This document shows positions 33,324 to 42,507 of a stretch of DNA of 64,000 nt, one piece after another. The translations under genes and the position numbers were made by a program. Source of the DNA: JADJPG01 sp964491875 (GTDB lineage Bacteria; Verrucomicrobiota; Verrucomicrobiia; Limisphaerales; JADJPG01); NCBI GenBank assembly GCA_964491875.1, contig CAZBIC010000018.1:72063-136062 (forward strand), written 5' to 3'. The notes under the pieces were generated by a model, which had not been told where the DNA came from, did not search any database, and saw nothing but the letters and a program-made list of their open reading frames with translations. Position 1 is the stretch's first letter; the number at the start of each line of letters is the position of its first letter.

Positions 33324-35267
33324 ATGAGCAGAATTGTCGGTATTGACCTCGGCACCACCAACTCGCTTGTCGCGATCGTCGACAGCGGGATTCCGCTGGT
33401 GATCGCTGATGCAGATGGCCAGCGGTTGACGCCGAGTGTGGTTCACTTTCCGAACGCCGACGCGCCGCCGGTGGTTGGGCACAAGGCGAACCGGGTTCGG
33501 GTGCTGCATCCGGCGCAAACGGTGTATTCGGTGAAGCGTTTCATGGGACGCCGAGGGAGTGAGATTCCGGCGGAGGAACTCAACGTCACGTATTCGGTTC
33601 GCGCCGAAGGTCAGGGTCAGGCGGCGATCGAGATCAACGGGAAGGCCTACACACCGGAGGAAATCTCAGCGGAAGTGCTCAGGAAGCTGAAGCTCGACGC
33701 GGAGGCTTCGCTGGGCGAATCGGTCACGCGCGCGGTGATTACTGTCCCGGCTTACTTCAACGACGCCCAACGTAACGCGACGAAGAAGGCCGGGGAACTC
33801 GCGGGCCTGACGGTGGAGCGAATCATCAATGAGCCGACGGCGGCGGCGCTGGCGTATGGGCTCGATCGATTGAAGGAGCATGCGAAGATCGCCGTTTACG
33901 ATTTCGGCGGTGGCACGTTCGATCTGTCCATTCTGGAACTGAACAACGGGGTGTTTCAGGTGCTGGCGACCAATGGCAACACGCGACTGGGTGGCGATGA
34001 TTTGGATCGAAGGCTGGTCGTTTTCATCATCGAGAAGATGGAAGCGGCGGGCGGTCCACAATTGAGTTTCAGGATGGAGACCCGTGATGCAAAGCCGGAG
34101 ACGTTGACGTTGCTATCCCGCATTCGCGAGGTGGCCGAGCAAGCCAAGATCAAGCTTTCGACTGAGGACGAAGTGGAGATTTCGCTGCCGTTCCTGACGG
34201 CCGACTTCAGCTTCAGCTACCGGCTCACTCGCGGTGAACTGGAACGATTGACGCGCGAGATCGTGGAGCGCACCCGAGTTCATTGTCTTCGATCACTCGC
34301 AGACGCGAAGCTGGAGGCGAAGGATTTGGATCAGGTGATTCTCGTCGGCGGTCAGACCCGCATGCCGCTGGTTCGCCGGCTGGTCGGTGAATGGTTCGGC
34401 TGCGCCGAATTCGAGGAGACTCGGGGCGGCATTCGAATTGGAACGGACTTTCATACGACGGACGGTCCGGAGCTGAACACTTCCCAGAATCCCGACGAGG
34501 CGGTCGCGTTGGGGGCGGCGATCCAGGCTGAAATTCTCAGCGGTGGCTTCAAGAACGTGCTGCTGCTGGACGTCACACCGTTGTCCCTGGGATTGGAAAC
34601 GTTTGGTGGCTTGATGAACGTAATCATTTCGCGGAACACGACGATTCCCGTGAAGGCCGGCGAAGCGTTTACCACGGCAGTGGACCATCAGCGCGAGATG
34701 TTGATTCATGTGCTGCAGGGCGAGCGGGAGCGCGCGAAGGACAACTGGAGTCTGGGTCGTTTCACGATCGATTTTGAACCGGCTCCACGCGGAGTGCCGC
34801 GAGTGGGTGTGCAGTTCGAGATCGACGCGAATGGCATTCTGCATGTGCTGGCGCGGGATATCGCGACGGGCAAGCAGAAGGTGGTGGAGATGAAGTCAGC
34901 GGTGGATGTCGAAGATGCCGACGTGCAGAAAATGGTGGAGGAGTCGGTTGAGCATTTCTTCGACGACGTGCGCGCGCGGCAGTGGGTGGAAGCGAAGTTG
35001 AAGGCTGCCGAAACGGTGACGGCGACGCGAAGCGCTCTGACGGAGTGCGGGGAAGAACTGGAAGTCGATTATCGAAACCAGGTGGTTGAATCGTTGCGCA
35101 CGGTGGAGAATCTGATCGCGGCTGAAGATCCTCTGACGCAGATCGGCGATCCCGCGAAGCTCAAGTTAGCCACTGCTTCGCTGGACGAGGTTACCAAGCC
35201 GCTGGCGGATTTGCTGATGGACAAGGCGATGGATGCGATGCTGCGGAAACGCGGTTTGATCCAGTAG
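33324..35267 (+). CDS. Hsp70-family chaperone (DnaK-like, divergent)
   Basis: 647 residues from ATG 33324 (MSRIVGIDLGTTNSLVAIVD); a GTG at 33219 gives a non-homologous extension. The actin-like ATPase is complete: phosphate 1 GIDLGTTNS, phosphate 2 VYDFGGGTFDLSILE, adenosine motif VILVGGQTRMPLV, and linker VLLLDVTPLSLGLET. It differs from housekeeping DnaK by a roughly 20-residue insertion (EETRGGIRIGTDFHTTDG, residues ~362-385) between the adenosine motif and NPDEAVALGAA, and by a C-terminus with no acidic EEVD-like tail. No dnaJ or grpE is adjacent, so this is likely an accessory Hsp70 copy. Confidence 0.9.
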   Translation: MSRIVGIDLGTTNSLVAIVDSGIPLVIADADGQRLTPSVVHFPNADAPPVVGHKANRVRVLHPAQTVYSVKRFMGRRGSEIPAEELNVTYSVRAEGQGQAAIEINGKAYTPEEISAEVLRKLKLDAEASLGESVTRAVITVPAYFNDAQRNATKKAGELAGLTVERIINEPTAAALAYGLDRLKEHAKIAVYDFGGGTFDLSILELNNGVFQVLATNGNTRLGGDDLDRRLVVFIIEKMEAAGGPQLSFRMETRDAKPETLTLLSRIREVAEQAKIKLSTEDEVEISLPFLTADFSFSYRLTRGELERLTREIVERTRVHCLRSLADAKLEAKDLDQVILVGGQTRMPLVRRLVGEWFGCAEFEETRGGIRIGTDFHTTDGPELNTSQNPDEAVALGAAIQAEILSGGFKNVLLLDVTPLSLGLETFGGLMNVIISRNTTIPVKAGEAFTTAVDHQREMLIHVLQGERERAKDNWSLGRFTIDFEPAPRGVPRVGVQFEIDANGILHVLARDIATGKQKVVEMKSAVDVEDADVQKMVEESVEHFFDDVRARQWVEAKLKAAETVTATRSALTECGEELEVDYRNQVVESLRTVENLIAAEDPLTQIGDPAKLKLATASLDEVTKPLADLLMDKAMDAMLRKRGLIQ

Positions 35268-35294
35268 CGGTCGAAGTTCGCAGGGAGGCTGGAT

Positions 35295-35900
35295 TTACTT
35301 CATCACGAGATCGTCGCCGGTCCACATTTTGTGATCGGGACCGGCGGAGCGGATTTCCATTTCCGTTCGCGAGAGCGAGTGGAAGAAGAAGGGGGTGCCC
35401 CAATTGTCGACGAGTTCGCCGCGGGCGTTCACCCGCATGCCGTCATCGGGCTGGAGGAAGATGACCTGTTTCGGATTCCCGCCGTTGAGCGCCTGTGTGA
35501 TTTCGGCATTGTCGCCGACCGGGTTTTCGTGGAAGCGGAGAATGTACTGGCGAAAAACGCCGCGCAGATTTTCGAGAACGGTCGCCGGGGTCAGTCCCGA
35601 ATCGAGTTCGCCCAGCTCCGGTCCGGGCGGCGCTTCTTCGGTGGAAGCGATGGAGACAGGCTTGGGGGGAGGGACGACCGGCTGCGGTGGTTCGGGTTCA
35701 GGTTCCGGATCGGATGCGGGAGGAGGCGTTTCCGGAGCTGCGGGCGTTTTGGTTGCGACGACGCGCGAGGTTTTCGGATCCGTCGATGGTGGCTGAGGCA
35801 GTTCCGCTGATCCATTGGACAACGGTTTGCGCGACTGAATCATCCAAACGGCCGCGGCTGCCAGAATGGTCAAGGCAATGATGGCACCGCGCTGGTTCAT
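35295..35900 (-). CDS. Membrane-anchored protein with a GspG pseudopilin-like C-terminal domain
   Basis: 201 residues from ATG 35900, which overlaps the DUF1501 stop as ATGA. An N-terminal membrane helix (RGAIIALTILAAAAVWMIQ) is followed by a long Pro/Glu linker and a C-terminal domain ending VDNWGTPFFFHSLSR...EIRSAGPDHKMWTGDDLV. That ending matches the calcium-binding end of type II secretion major pseudopilins. It lacks the prepilin GFTLIE cleavage/methylation site, so it would remain membrane-anchored rather than polymerise as a normal pseudopilin. It is the last gene of a three-gene unit with DUF1501 and DUF1800 proteins. Confidence 0.65.
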   Translation of the reverse strand: MNQRGAIIALTILAAAAVWMIQSRKPLSNGSAELPQPPSTDPKTSRVVATKTPAAPETPPPASDPEPEPEPPQPVVPPPKPVSIASTEEAPPGPELGELDSGLTPATVLENLRGVFRQYILRFHENPVGDNAEITQALNGGNPKQVIFLQPDDGMRVNARGELVDNWGTPFFFHSLSRTEMEIRSAGPDHKMWTGDDLVMK

Positions 35901-37360
35901 ACGAAGCCGAGATTGGGAGAGGAGAATCGGCCGAGGTTTGGAAACACCGTGGAGAGATTGCCGTTGTCCACGCCGAACCATGTCGCGAGCGTGGCGAAGT
36001 ATTGATCGATGGCGGTGGTGGGAATCCAGCGACCGGTGCTGGTGTCATCGGGCCCGTTGACCGCGAGCGTCGGGAAGCGTCCATACGTGCGGCGGCCATT
36101 TACGGCGCCGCCCATGATGAGGTGGTGACTGCCCCAGCCGTGGTCGCTGCCGTCGCCGTTGCAGGGGAAGGTGCGGCCGAAATCGCTCGCGGTGAAGGAG
36201 GTCACGTTGTTCGAGAGCCCGAGCTGCTCCATCGCGCGTTGGAAGGCGTACATTCCCTGGCTGAGTTCCGCGAGAAGGTTGGCGTGGGAGCCAGCGGTAG
36301 GATTGTTCGCTCCGGGGGTTTGTCCCGAATGCGTGTCGTAACCGCCGACCTGGCAGAAGAAGATTTGTCGCTTCATACCAAAACCTCCGTTCCCGGCGCT
36401 GCGCGAACCGGCTTCGATCAGTCGCGCGATCATCTGAAGCTGACGGGCGAGGTTCGAGCTGAATGGATTCCCGCCCGTCGGCGAAGTAACCGTGGTGGGA
36501 AATGGAGTGTTCCAATAGTTGGCGGCGGACGTTGAAGAAATTGCCGCGTTCAGCAGGCCGCCGGTTTGAATCGCATGTTCACCGACATCGGCATAGGCCT
36601 GCACCTGAAGATTTGGGTAGGGCAGGGCAAGGATGTTGGTGAGCGATTGAAGTCGGGAGCCGGACACGCTGCTGAGGTTGATGGCGCCGGACGTGGTGAC
36701 TGAGTATTGGGAGACAATGTTGCCCACCTCGAAGGTGTTGGCGCCCGCGACGGTGACGGCGAGGGAGATGGGGGCGCTGGGCTGAACCGCGGCGAGCAAG
36801 TCGGCGCAACGGCCGCCCCAGCCGGTGAGCGGCGGACGGTCCGGGATCGACGTTTGCCACTGCGTGACTTGGTCGGAGTGCGAGAAGAGCTGCGGAGGTT
36901 TTTCGAGAACTCCGGACCGATACTCGGCACGGGTCAGTGGATAAACCAACGTGCCGGTGTTGAAGAGGACCGCGAGTTTGCTTTCGTCGAACAAGGTGGC
37001 GAGCTCCGGGCAGGCTGGGTGGAGTCCGTAATCGTGACCGTCGCTGCTCAACGGCGAGAGCGGGAGGGCGACATTGGCCGCGCCGGAAATGGGGATGGCG
37101 AGAACGTCGCTCCGGATGGCCGAATAATCGGCGTGCTCGGAGGGAATCGTCGGAATGATGAGGTTGTTGGAATCGTTTCCGCCCGAGAGAAAGATGCAGA
37201 CCAGCGCCTTGTAGTCGCTGATGGCGCTTTGAGCGACGGCGGAGTTGATGAAGCGGAGGTCGCCAATCGCGGCGCTGAGCGCGCCGGTTCCGAGGGCAGC
37301 GCAAGCGGCCTGGCGGATGAATCCGCGCCGGGTGATGACAGAAACAGCTTTGTCTTTCAT
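35897..37360 (-). CDS. DUF1501 protein with twin-arginine signal
   Basis: 487 residues. A Tat signal (TRRGFIRQAACAALGTGAL) sends a folded protein across the inner membrane. The core shows DUF1501 features: KALVCIFLSGGNDSNNLIIP, FSHSDQVTQWQTSIPDR, GWGGRCADLL and a C-terminal HxWGSHH-like motif (DHGWGSHHLIMGG). The family belongs to the alkaline phosphatase/sulfatase superfamily fold, but its substrates are unknown. It lies four bases downstream of the DUF1800 gene and overlaps the pseudopilin-like gene, so the three are one transcription unit. Confidence 0.88.
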   Translation of the reverse strand: MKDKAVSVITRRGFIRQAACAALGTGALSAAIGDLRFINSAVAQSAISDYKALVCIFLSGGNDSNNLIIPTIPSEHADYSAIRSDVLAIPISGAANVALPLSPLSSDGHDYGLHPACPELATLFDESKLAVLFNTGTLVYPLTRAEYRSGVLEKPPQLFSHSDQVTQWQTSIPDRPPLTGWGGRCADLLAAVQPSAPISLAVTVAGANTFEVGNIVSQYSVTTSGAINLSSVSGSRLQSLTNILALPYPNLQVQAYADVGEHAIQTGGLLNAAISSTSAANYWNTPFPTTVTSPTGGNPFSSNLARQLQMIARLIEAGSRSAGNGGFGMKRQIFFCQVGGYDTHSGQTPGANNPTAGSHANLLAELSQGMYAFQRAMEQLGLSNNVTSFTASDFGRTFPCNGDGSDHGWGSHHLIMGGAVNGRRTYGRFPTLAVNGPDDTSTGRWIPTTAIDQYFATLATWFGVDNGNLSTVFPNLGRFSSPNLGFV

Positions 37361-37364
37361 AGGC

Positions 37365-40300
37365 TTAACGTTGAACGGCGAATTCCGGAGAGTTCACAAT
37401 CAAATGCACCACGGCACGCACCCGGTCGCGCATCTGCGAATTGGTCGGCGTGGTGGAGTAGGGGAAGCGGGTGTTGTCAGCCACGTAGCTCACGATGATG
37501 TCCTTGGCGGTGGCGGAGAGTTGTCCCGCGCAGAGCATTGTGTTGAGTGAATCCACCAGTCCGGGGATGCCGGCATTGGAGGTCGCCGCCGGAGTCATCC
37601 AAGGTCCGACATCCATGCCGATTGCGCCGCCGCCGCTGGTGAAGCTGCTCAGGCCGTTCGTGTTCGCGCTGTTGTTGAAGATGCCCTGCGTCAGGAAGTT
37701 CATCTGCAGGATGATGCTGGTGTCGGACGTGAGCTGGAACTCAGGCGTGGTCAGCCCGGCGGAGGCGAGGATGCCCTGGAACTTGTAGTCGGGGAAAAAG
37801 TAGTTGAAGACGGTGGGCGAGTTCAGCGGCGTCTGCGAGAGGCTCGAACTGTTGCCGCCGTCGGTGTAGTTCATGTTCCACGTGTTGTAATGAATGGTCA
37901 CGCTGCCGGAGCGGCTGACAGGCGCGGGCACCAGCGGGAACACGACCGGGCTGCTCTCCGTTCGGCTGGAGGAGGCGAAGACGGCGACGGTGAAACGCGT
38001 CGGACTCTGAACGCTGGTGACGCGATACGATCCGTTCGTAACGGAGCCGCCGTTCGGGAACTCGATGAAGGCATACTTGCCAACGGCGAGCCCGTGCGGT
38101 CCGGTGGTGGTGAAGGTAATGTTGCTGCCAGTTTGAGTGAAACCGCCGCCCGTCCACTTGGCGAAGGCACAATTGCCGACGCGGGCTGAGGAATCAGTGG
38201 TGGCGAGGGTGAAGACGGAGCTGCTGGGGACGCTGCTGACGGTGAAGATGCCGCTCTTGGCCCCGCCGCTGGTGAAGGTGAGGTGGAGTTGGTATCCCGC
38301 CGAGAGTCCGTGGCCGGAGTTGGTCACGGTGATGGTATTTCCAGACTGACTGTATGTTCCCACTCCCGCACCGGGCGCGGTGATGGTGAAGGTGTTGGCA
38401 TTACTGACCGAGACGTTGTTGTAGATGCGCGACGCCGGGGCGTTGTTGCCGGAGAAGCTGAGGTAGACATCGTCGCTCGAGCTCAAGCGGTGGGGTTTCG
38501 AAGTGGTGATCGTGATGCGCGATCCGCCGGTTTGCTTGAAGCTGGCTTTGACGGGCAACGGAGCCTGAAGAGCCCGGGCCATCGCAGTGGCGCGGAGCAA
38601 CGGCTCACGTTGTTTGCCGTGGGTCGGCAGCGAAATCGTGTTCGTGCTGCGGGCTTCGTAGTCGAGCAGGATGGCCTTGATCACGGCTTGCATGTCGCCA
38701 CGGACACCGTCGCCGTTGTCGTTGAACTTCTGGACCACGCGATAGACGTAGTCGCGGCTCGGATGGCTGGTGACCATGCGTTGGATGAGCTGACGGCAGA
38801 TGAAGGGTCCGACGTTCTCGTTGTAGAAGATCGAGTCGAGGGCTTTCTTCAGATCCTGGGAGCAATAATGATCGTAGTTGGTGTTGGCCGAGTCCGCTGC
38901 CGCACCGTGCGCGGCGGGCAGGATGACGTTGTCGAGCAGACGCTTGGTGCCGAGTTCATGATGCGTCGGGACGAGTACCATCGGGTTCGTGTAGTTGGCG
39001 GTGGGGTTCCAATTGATCGGGAGGCGCTTGTTCGCCTGGTTGGTCTGCCAGTAGTTCCAGCCGGTGAACACGTGGGAATAGCCGGTGACGACATCCTGAT
39101 CGTAGGTCGGAACGAGGTCGCCATTCGAATCGATGACCAGCGTGCCATCCGGCCACATGCGGTTCAGACCGACGGAGAACAGCTGCAAGATTTCGCGGGC
39201 GTAGTTCTCGTTCGGATGCGTTCCGCTCGCGATGTTTCCTTTGTCATTGCGGCGCATGTCGAGGTAGATGCCCATCGCCGGGGACAGCGTGACAGCTTCG
39301 AGCATTTCACGGAAGTTGCCGAAGGAGTGCTTGAGCAACGTATCGTAGTACGCGGAAAGCGCGCGCGGATTGTCTTCGAGCGGACCTTGTTCGGAGACGA
39401 CCAGTATCTGGCTGAGCGCAAAGGCGACGCGCTGCCGGAGCTGGTCTGGGGCGGAGACAGATTGTTTCCACCATGTGTTGAACGTGAGTTCACCGGGATA
39501 CATGTCGCTTGGATCGGGATTGGCCGTCGCGAACACATTGGTCAAGTGCCCGCTGATCTTCATCTTGAACTGCTTCTCGATCCACTTCTCGTAGCCGGAC
39601 GAACGGACGGCCTTAATCTCGGCCGGGCTTGCGCCAAATGTCGCTTGCTGCAGGAAGCGGACGACGGCGTTCGTATTGGCGTGGTCCTTGGCCCACGGGA
39701 GGGGGGGCGGCGGCGGTGTAAACGAGGAGGTTCCGTTCGCCAGGCCGAAGTGACCGTTAATTTCACCCGCAGGATAGTTGACACTGTGAACGTTGATGTA
39801 AGCCTTGCCTTGCTTGATGATCTCAATGAGGTCTGCCGTGCTCAAAGGACCGGAAGGTTCGAGGTTCCAAATGTAGCTGCCGTCGAGTTCGGCGGTGGCG
39901 GTGTCGATGTCGAAGACGATCTGACCCTGGCCGTTCTTGCCGAGGTAGGTGTCGGCGTGAATGTGCTTTGCCGTCACCGGCGTGGAGAGGCCGCTGTAGC
40001 TGAAGCGTAGAACCGCCTGCGATTCGTCGGCGCTCAATCGCAGCGTGGCGGAGCCGACGCCGGAGCTGAGCGCTCCAGACTGGGCCACCATGTTGGCGCT
40101 GTAGAGTGTGCCGGAAATTTCCGAGGGCTCGGCTTCGACGTAGGGCGCCAGCACGTAGCCGGGCACCACACCGGTCGGAACGTTGTTCGTGCCATAAGCA
40201 TCCAGCAACCACGCCACGCTCCAATGGTCATTCGCGCCTTTGCCGGCCTTGTGAAGCACTTCGATGTAGTAACGCTCGCCGGCTTTCAGTGAGAGCCAGC

Positions 40301-42071
40301 CGGATTTCTGACTTGGCTGCAGGGTCCATTGGCCAGGATTGGTGCTCTTGCCCACGAACGCACGTTTCACTTTGTTCACCGGCTCGCCGTCATTCGAAAT
40401 CCAAAGCTCTGCGGCGCTGTTTGCGGCGATCCAGAAGTAGTAGTTGCCGGTGACAGGCGGGACCAGATAGCCGCGAATGCGCTCGCCGTAGTTGTCGCCG
40501 AAGTTCGTGACGCCCTCCAGATTGCCGAGCGTGTTCGTCTGGTTGGCGGCGAGATGGAGAGGGATGTCCTTCACGGTGGTGCCGACGGCATTCAGCCAGA
40601 CCTCGCGGGTGACGGAGCTGCCGGTGTCGATGATCTCCATCCGGAGCGTGGCATCGGTAACGCCCACTGAGTTCGTGACGAACAACGCCACGTCGTAGCT
40701 GCCCGCCAGGGTGGGAACGCCTGTGATGACGCCGTTGGTGATCTCCAGTCCCGCGGGGACGTTCGTCGCGCCGAAGCCCGTCGGGGAGTTCGCGCCGTTG
40801 ATGGTGTAGCTGAAGGGTTGTCCGACGAAGCCGACGGCGGTCAACGGGCTGGTGATTCCGCCAACTTCATAGCCGTTTGCTGAAGGATACAGTCGCATGG
40901 CCGGAATCACCTGGCGCGGCTGGCTGGGGCTGAACCACGACAAGCGCGCGCGAGCCGAGCCGCCGCGGTTGAAGTATTCCATCCGAATGTTGTAGCGGAC
41001 ATCGGCCACGAGGGTGATGGCGTTGGTCCACGTGGTGTTCTGCGTCTGCCAGCGATCGATGATCAATTGATCGTTTACCCAGAGTTTCACGCCATCGTCC
41101 GTGCGCGTTTCGAAGAAATAGGTCTCGGAGTATTGCGGCTGCACCTGGCCGGTCCAGCGGACTGTGTAGTTGCCGTTCATCAAGTTCGGCGAGGTATTGG
41201 TGGTCCAGGTGAAATCGATTACCGCGTCGTTGGTGGTGAGGAACAGATTCGTTGCGTGGAAGTTCACCGGGTTCGTGTAGGTCGAGCTGGCGTTGGTGTA
41301 GTAATTGCCAGTCAGCCCTGTGCCGGTCGGCGTGATCCCTGCCGCGATGATCGGAGCCCCGCTGGCGGCGATGCCACAGAAAGGATCGCTTGCTGCCGGT
41401 CGGGCTGCGAGCGAGGCGGTCATCAGACTGGCGAGGCTTTGCGAAGCGAGACGATTCGTGACGTAACGATAGTCGGTGAAGCGCACGCCGATGTTGTCGA
41501 ATTGTCCGTTGCTGGTGGCGACGAGCGGGTCGAGCCCCAGCTGGTATTCCTCCCAGTCGGTCAGGCCGTCGGCATCGGTGTCGACATCGGTGATGCTCAT
41601 GCGGAAGAACTTGGCCTGGCGATCCGCCGGCGAGGAGATGGAGACGCTGGTGCTCATGCGGGCGACCACTGCGCCTTCTGATGTCCAGTTCTCCGGTGCC
41701 GTGCCGTGCGGCTCGGAAGTGGATTGAAGTTCGAACCTCTTACCGCGCGCGCCTTCCATCAACACATGAAACGTCACGCCGAGATTGTTCGTCGTCATCC
41801 GGTAGCCGGAGATTTTCGGCAGGGAACGATTGTCGCGCGGGTCCGTTCCGGCGATGGCTTCGAGGCGATTGATGACGCCATCGGCGTCTGAGTCGAAGTC
41901 CGGTTCGAACCCGGCTGAATTGTAGAGCGCCTCCCAAACGTCGCTGTTCCCATTCCGGTTCAGGTCGAGTTTCTGCGCGTGAATTGGAAGAATGCTCGCG
42001 ATGAGCGCCAGCACGGTGACGAGCAGCGCCGATTGCCGTGACTGGGTTCCACTTCGAGAGAAGGCATTCAT
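37365..42071 (-). CDS. Giant secreted DUF1800 protein with PA14, CHRD and repeat insertions
   Basis: 1,568 residues from ATG 42071, where a signal peptide begins (SALLVTVLALIASILPIHAQ); the longer upstream frame has no homologous start. Order: Asp-rich calcium-binding repeats (LDLNRNGNSDVWE, DSDADGVINRLE), another at DTDADGLTDWEE, a PA14 domain (~254-384), an Ig-like domain (~395-485), a second PA14-like domain (~490-640), a CHRD domain (~654-777, HIHADTYLGKNGQ) and DUF1800 (from ~797, VRFLQQATFGASPAEI). Three ~60-residue FCCH-like repeats are inserted in the DUF1800 domain (~1170-1390). It is co-transcribed with the DUF1501 gene. PA14 and CHRD suggest envelope or carbohydrate binding; function unknown. 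Confidence 0.85.
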   Translation of the reverse strand: MNAFSRSGTQSRQSALLVTVLALIASILPIHAQKLDLNRNGNSDVWEALYNSAGFEPDFDSDADGVINRLEAIAGTDPRDNRSLPKISGYRMTTNNLGVTFHVLMEGARGKRFELQSTSEPHGTAPENWTSEGAVVARMSTSVSISSPADRQAKFFRMSITDVDTDADGLTDWEEYQLGLDPLVATSNGQFDNIGVRFTDYRYVTNRLASQSLASLMTASLAARPAASDPFCGIAASGAPIIAAGITPTGTGLTGNYYTNASSTYTNPVNFHATNLFLTTNDAVIDFTWTTNTSPNLMNGNYTVRWTGQVQPQYSETYFFETRTDDGVKLWVNDQLIIDRWQTQNTTWTNAITLVADVRYNIRMEYFNRGGSARARLSWFSPSQPRQVIPAMRLYPSANGYEVGGITSPLTAVGFVGQPFSYTINGANSPTGFGATNVPAGLEITNGVITGVPTLAGSYDVALFVTNSVGVTDATLRMEIIDTGSSVTREVWLNAVGTTVKDIPLHLAANQTNTLGNLEGVTNFGDNYGERIRGYLVPPVTGNYYFWIAANSAAELWISNDGEPVNKVKRAFVGKSTNPGQWTLQPSQKSGWLSLKAGERYYIEVLHKAGKGANDHWSVAWLLDAYGTNNVPTGVVPGYVLAPYVEAEPSEISGTLYSANMVAQSGALSSGVGSATLRLSADESQAVLRFSYSGLSTPVTAKHIHADTYLGKNGQGQIVFDIDTATAELDGSYIWNLEPSGPLSTADLIEIIKQGKAYINVHSVNYPAGEINGHFGLANGTSSFTPPPPPLPWAKDHANTNAVVRFLQQATFGASPAEIKAVRSSGYEKWIEKQFKMKISGHLTNVFATANPDPSDMYPGELTFNTWWKQSVSAPDQLRQRVAFALSQILVVSEQGPLEDNPRALSAYYDTLLKHSFGNFREMLEAVTLSPAMGIYLDMRRNDKGNIASGTHPNENYAREILQLFSVGLNRMWPDGTLVIDSNGDLVPTYDQDVVTGYSHVFTGWNYWQTNQANKRLPINWNPTANYTNPMVLVPTHHELGTKRLLDNVILPAAHGAAADSANTNYDHYCSQDLKKALDSIFYNENVGPFICRQLIQRMVTSHPSRDYVYRVVQKFNDNGDGVRGDMQAVIKAILLDYEARSTNTISLPTHGKQREPLLRATAMARALQAPLPVKASFKQTGGSRITITTSKPHRLSSSDDVYLSFSGNNAPASRIYNNVSVSNANTFTITAPGAGVGTYSQSGNTITVTNSGHGLSAGYQLHLTFTSGGAKSGIFTVSSVPSSSVFTLATTDSSARVGNCAFAKWTGGGFTQTGSNITFTTTGPHGLAVGKYAFIEFPNGGSVTNGSYRVTSVQSPTRFTVAVFASSSRTESSPVVFPLVPAPVSRSGSVTIHYNTWNMNYTDGGNSSSLSQTPLNSPTVFNYFFPDYKFQGILASAGLTTPEFQLTSDTSIILQMNFLTQGIFNNSANTNGLSSFTSGGGAIGMDVGPWMTPAATSNAGIPGLVDSLNTMLCAGQLSATAKDIIVSYVADNTRFPYSTTPTNSQMRDRVRAVVHLIVNSPEFAVQR

Positions 42072-42507
42072 ACAAACATTGCCCTTTGGTTCTGGGTTGA
42101 GAGCGTCGTGAAATGCTGCGGGGACTGTCTTCTGAGTCTTTTCAGAACTCAGAAGTCCATCGGGTGCAGGTTGTGAGTGCGTCGCGTTCACGAGACAGTT
42201 CCGGACCGGGAGTAAGCACTGGGTTTGCCAAGCGACGATAATCGGCAAGCCGGCAGGCTCCCCGGCAGGTGTTGCGATCAATGCATCCAATTCTTGGACA
42301 CATGGGACAGTCGAAGGCGGATTCCGAGGGGGGCGGGGCGCTGACTGCCAATTAACTTGCAGTTGTTCTGTGGAGAGCGCAGCGCCCGACTCTTGATTCA
42401 GCGTGGTGAGACAGAGTGTTACTACACCGCGCGAGGCAGCAGCGTCCTGCGGTGGGCTGGAATCTGTCCCGCGTGGGGACAGTTCGGACTGAGGGTTCTG
42501 TCCTTGT
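42072..42507. other. 436-base intergenic region upstream of the DUF1800 unit
   Basis: No credible gene on either strand; short frames here have no coding character. It holds two hairpins: 42129-42155, a 9-bp stem in the DUF1800 leader, and CTGTCCC-GCGTG-GGGACAG at 42464-42482, past the stop of the minus-strand Gfo/Idh gene and without a T-run. The promoter of the DUF1800-DUF1501 unit must lie here but was not identified with confidence. Confidence 0.5.
42129..42155. promoter_or_regulatory. 9-bp inverted repeat in the DUF1800 operon leader
   Basis: CTTCTGAGT, nine-base loop, ACTCAGAAG; perfect arms. It lies 58-84 bases upstream of the DUF1800 start codon on the minus strand. No T-run follows on that strand, so an operator or leader hairpin is more likely than a terminator. 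Confidence 0.4.

Noticed and set aside
38283..40010. Plus-strand frame of ~575 codons opposite the DUF1800 gene
   Set aside because: Antisense to well-supported domains (CHRD, DUF1800, FCCH-like) with no recognisable protein features of its own.
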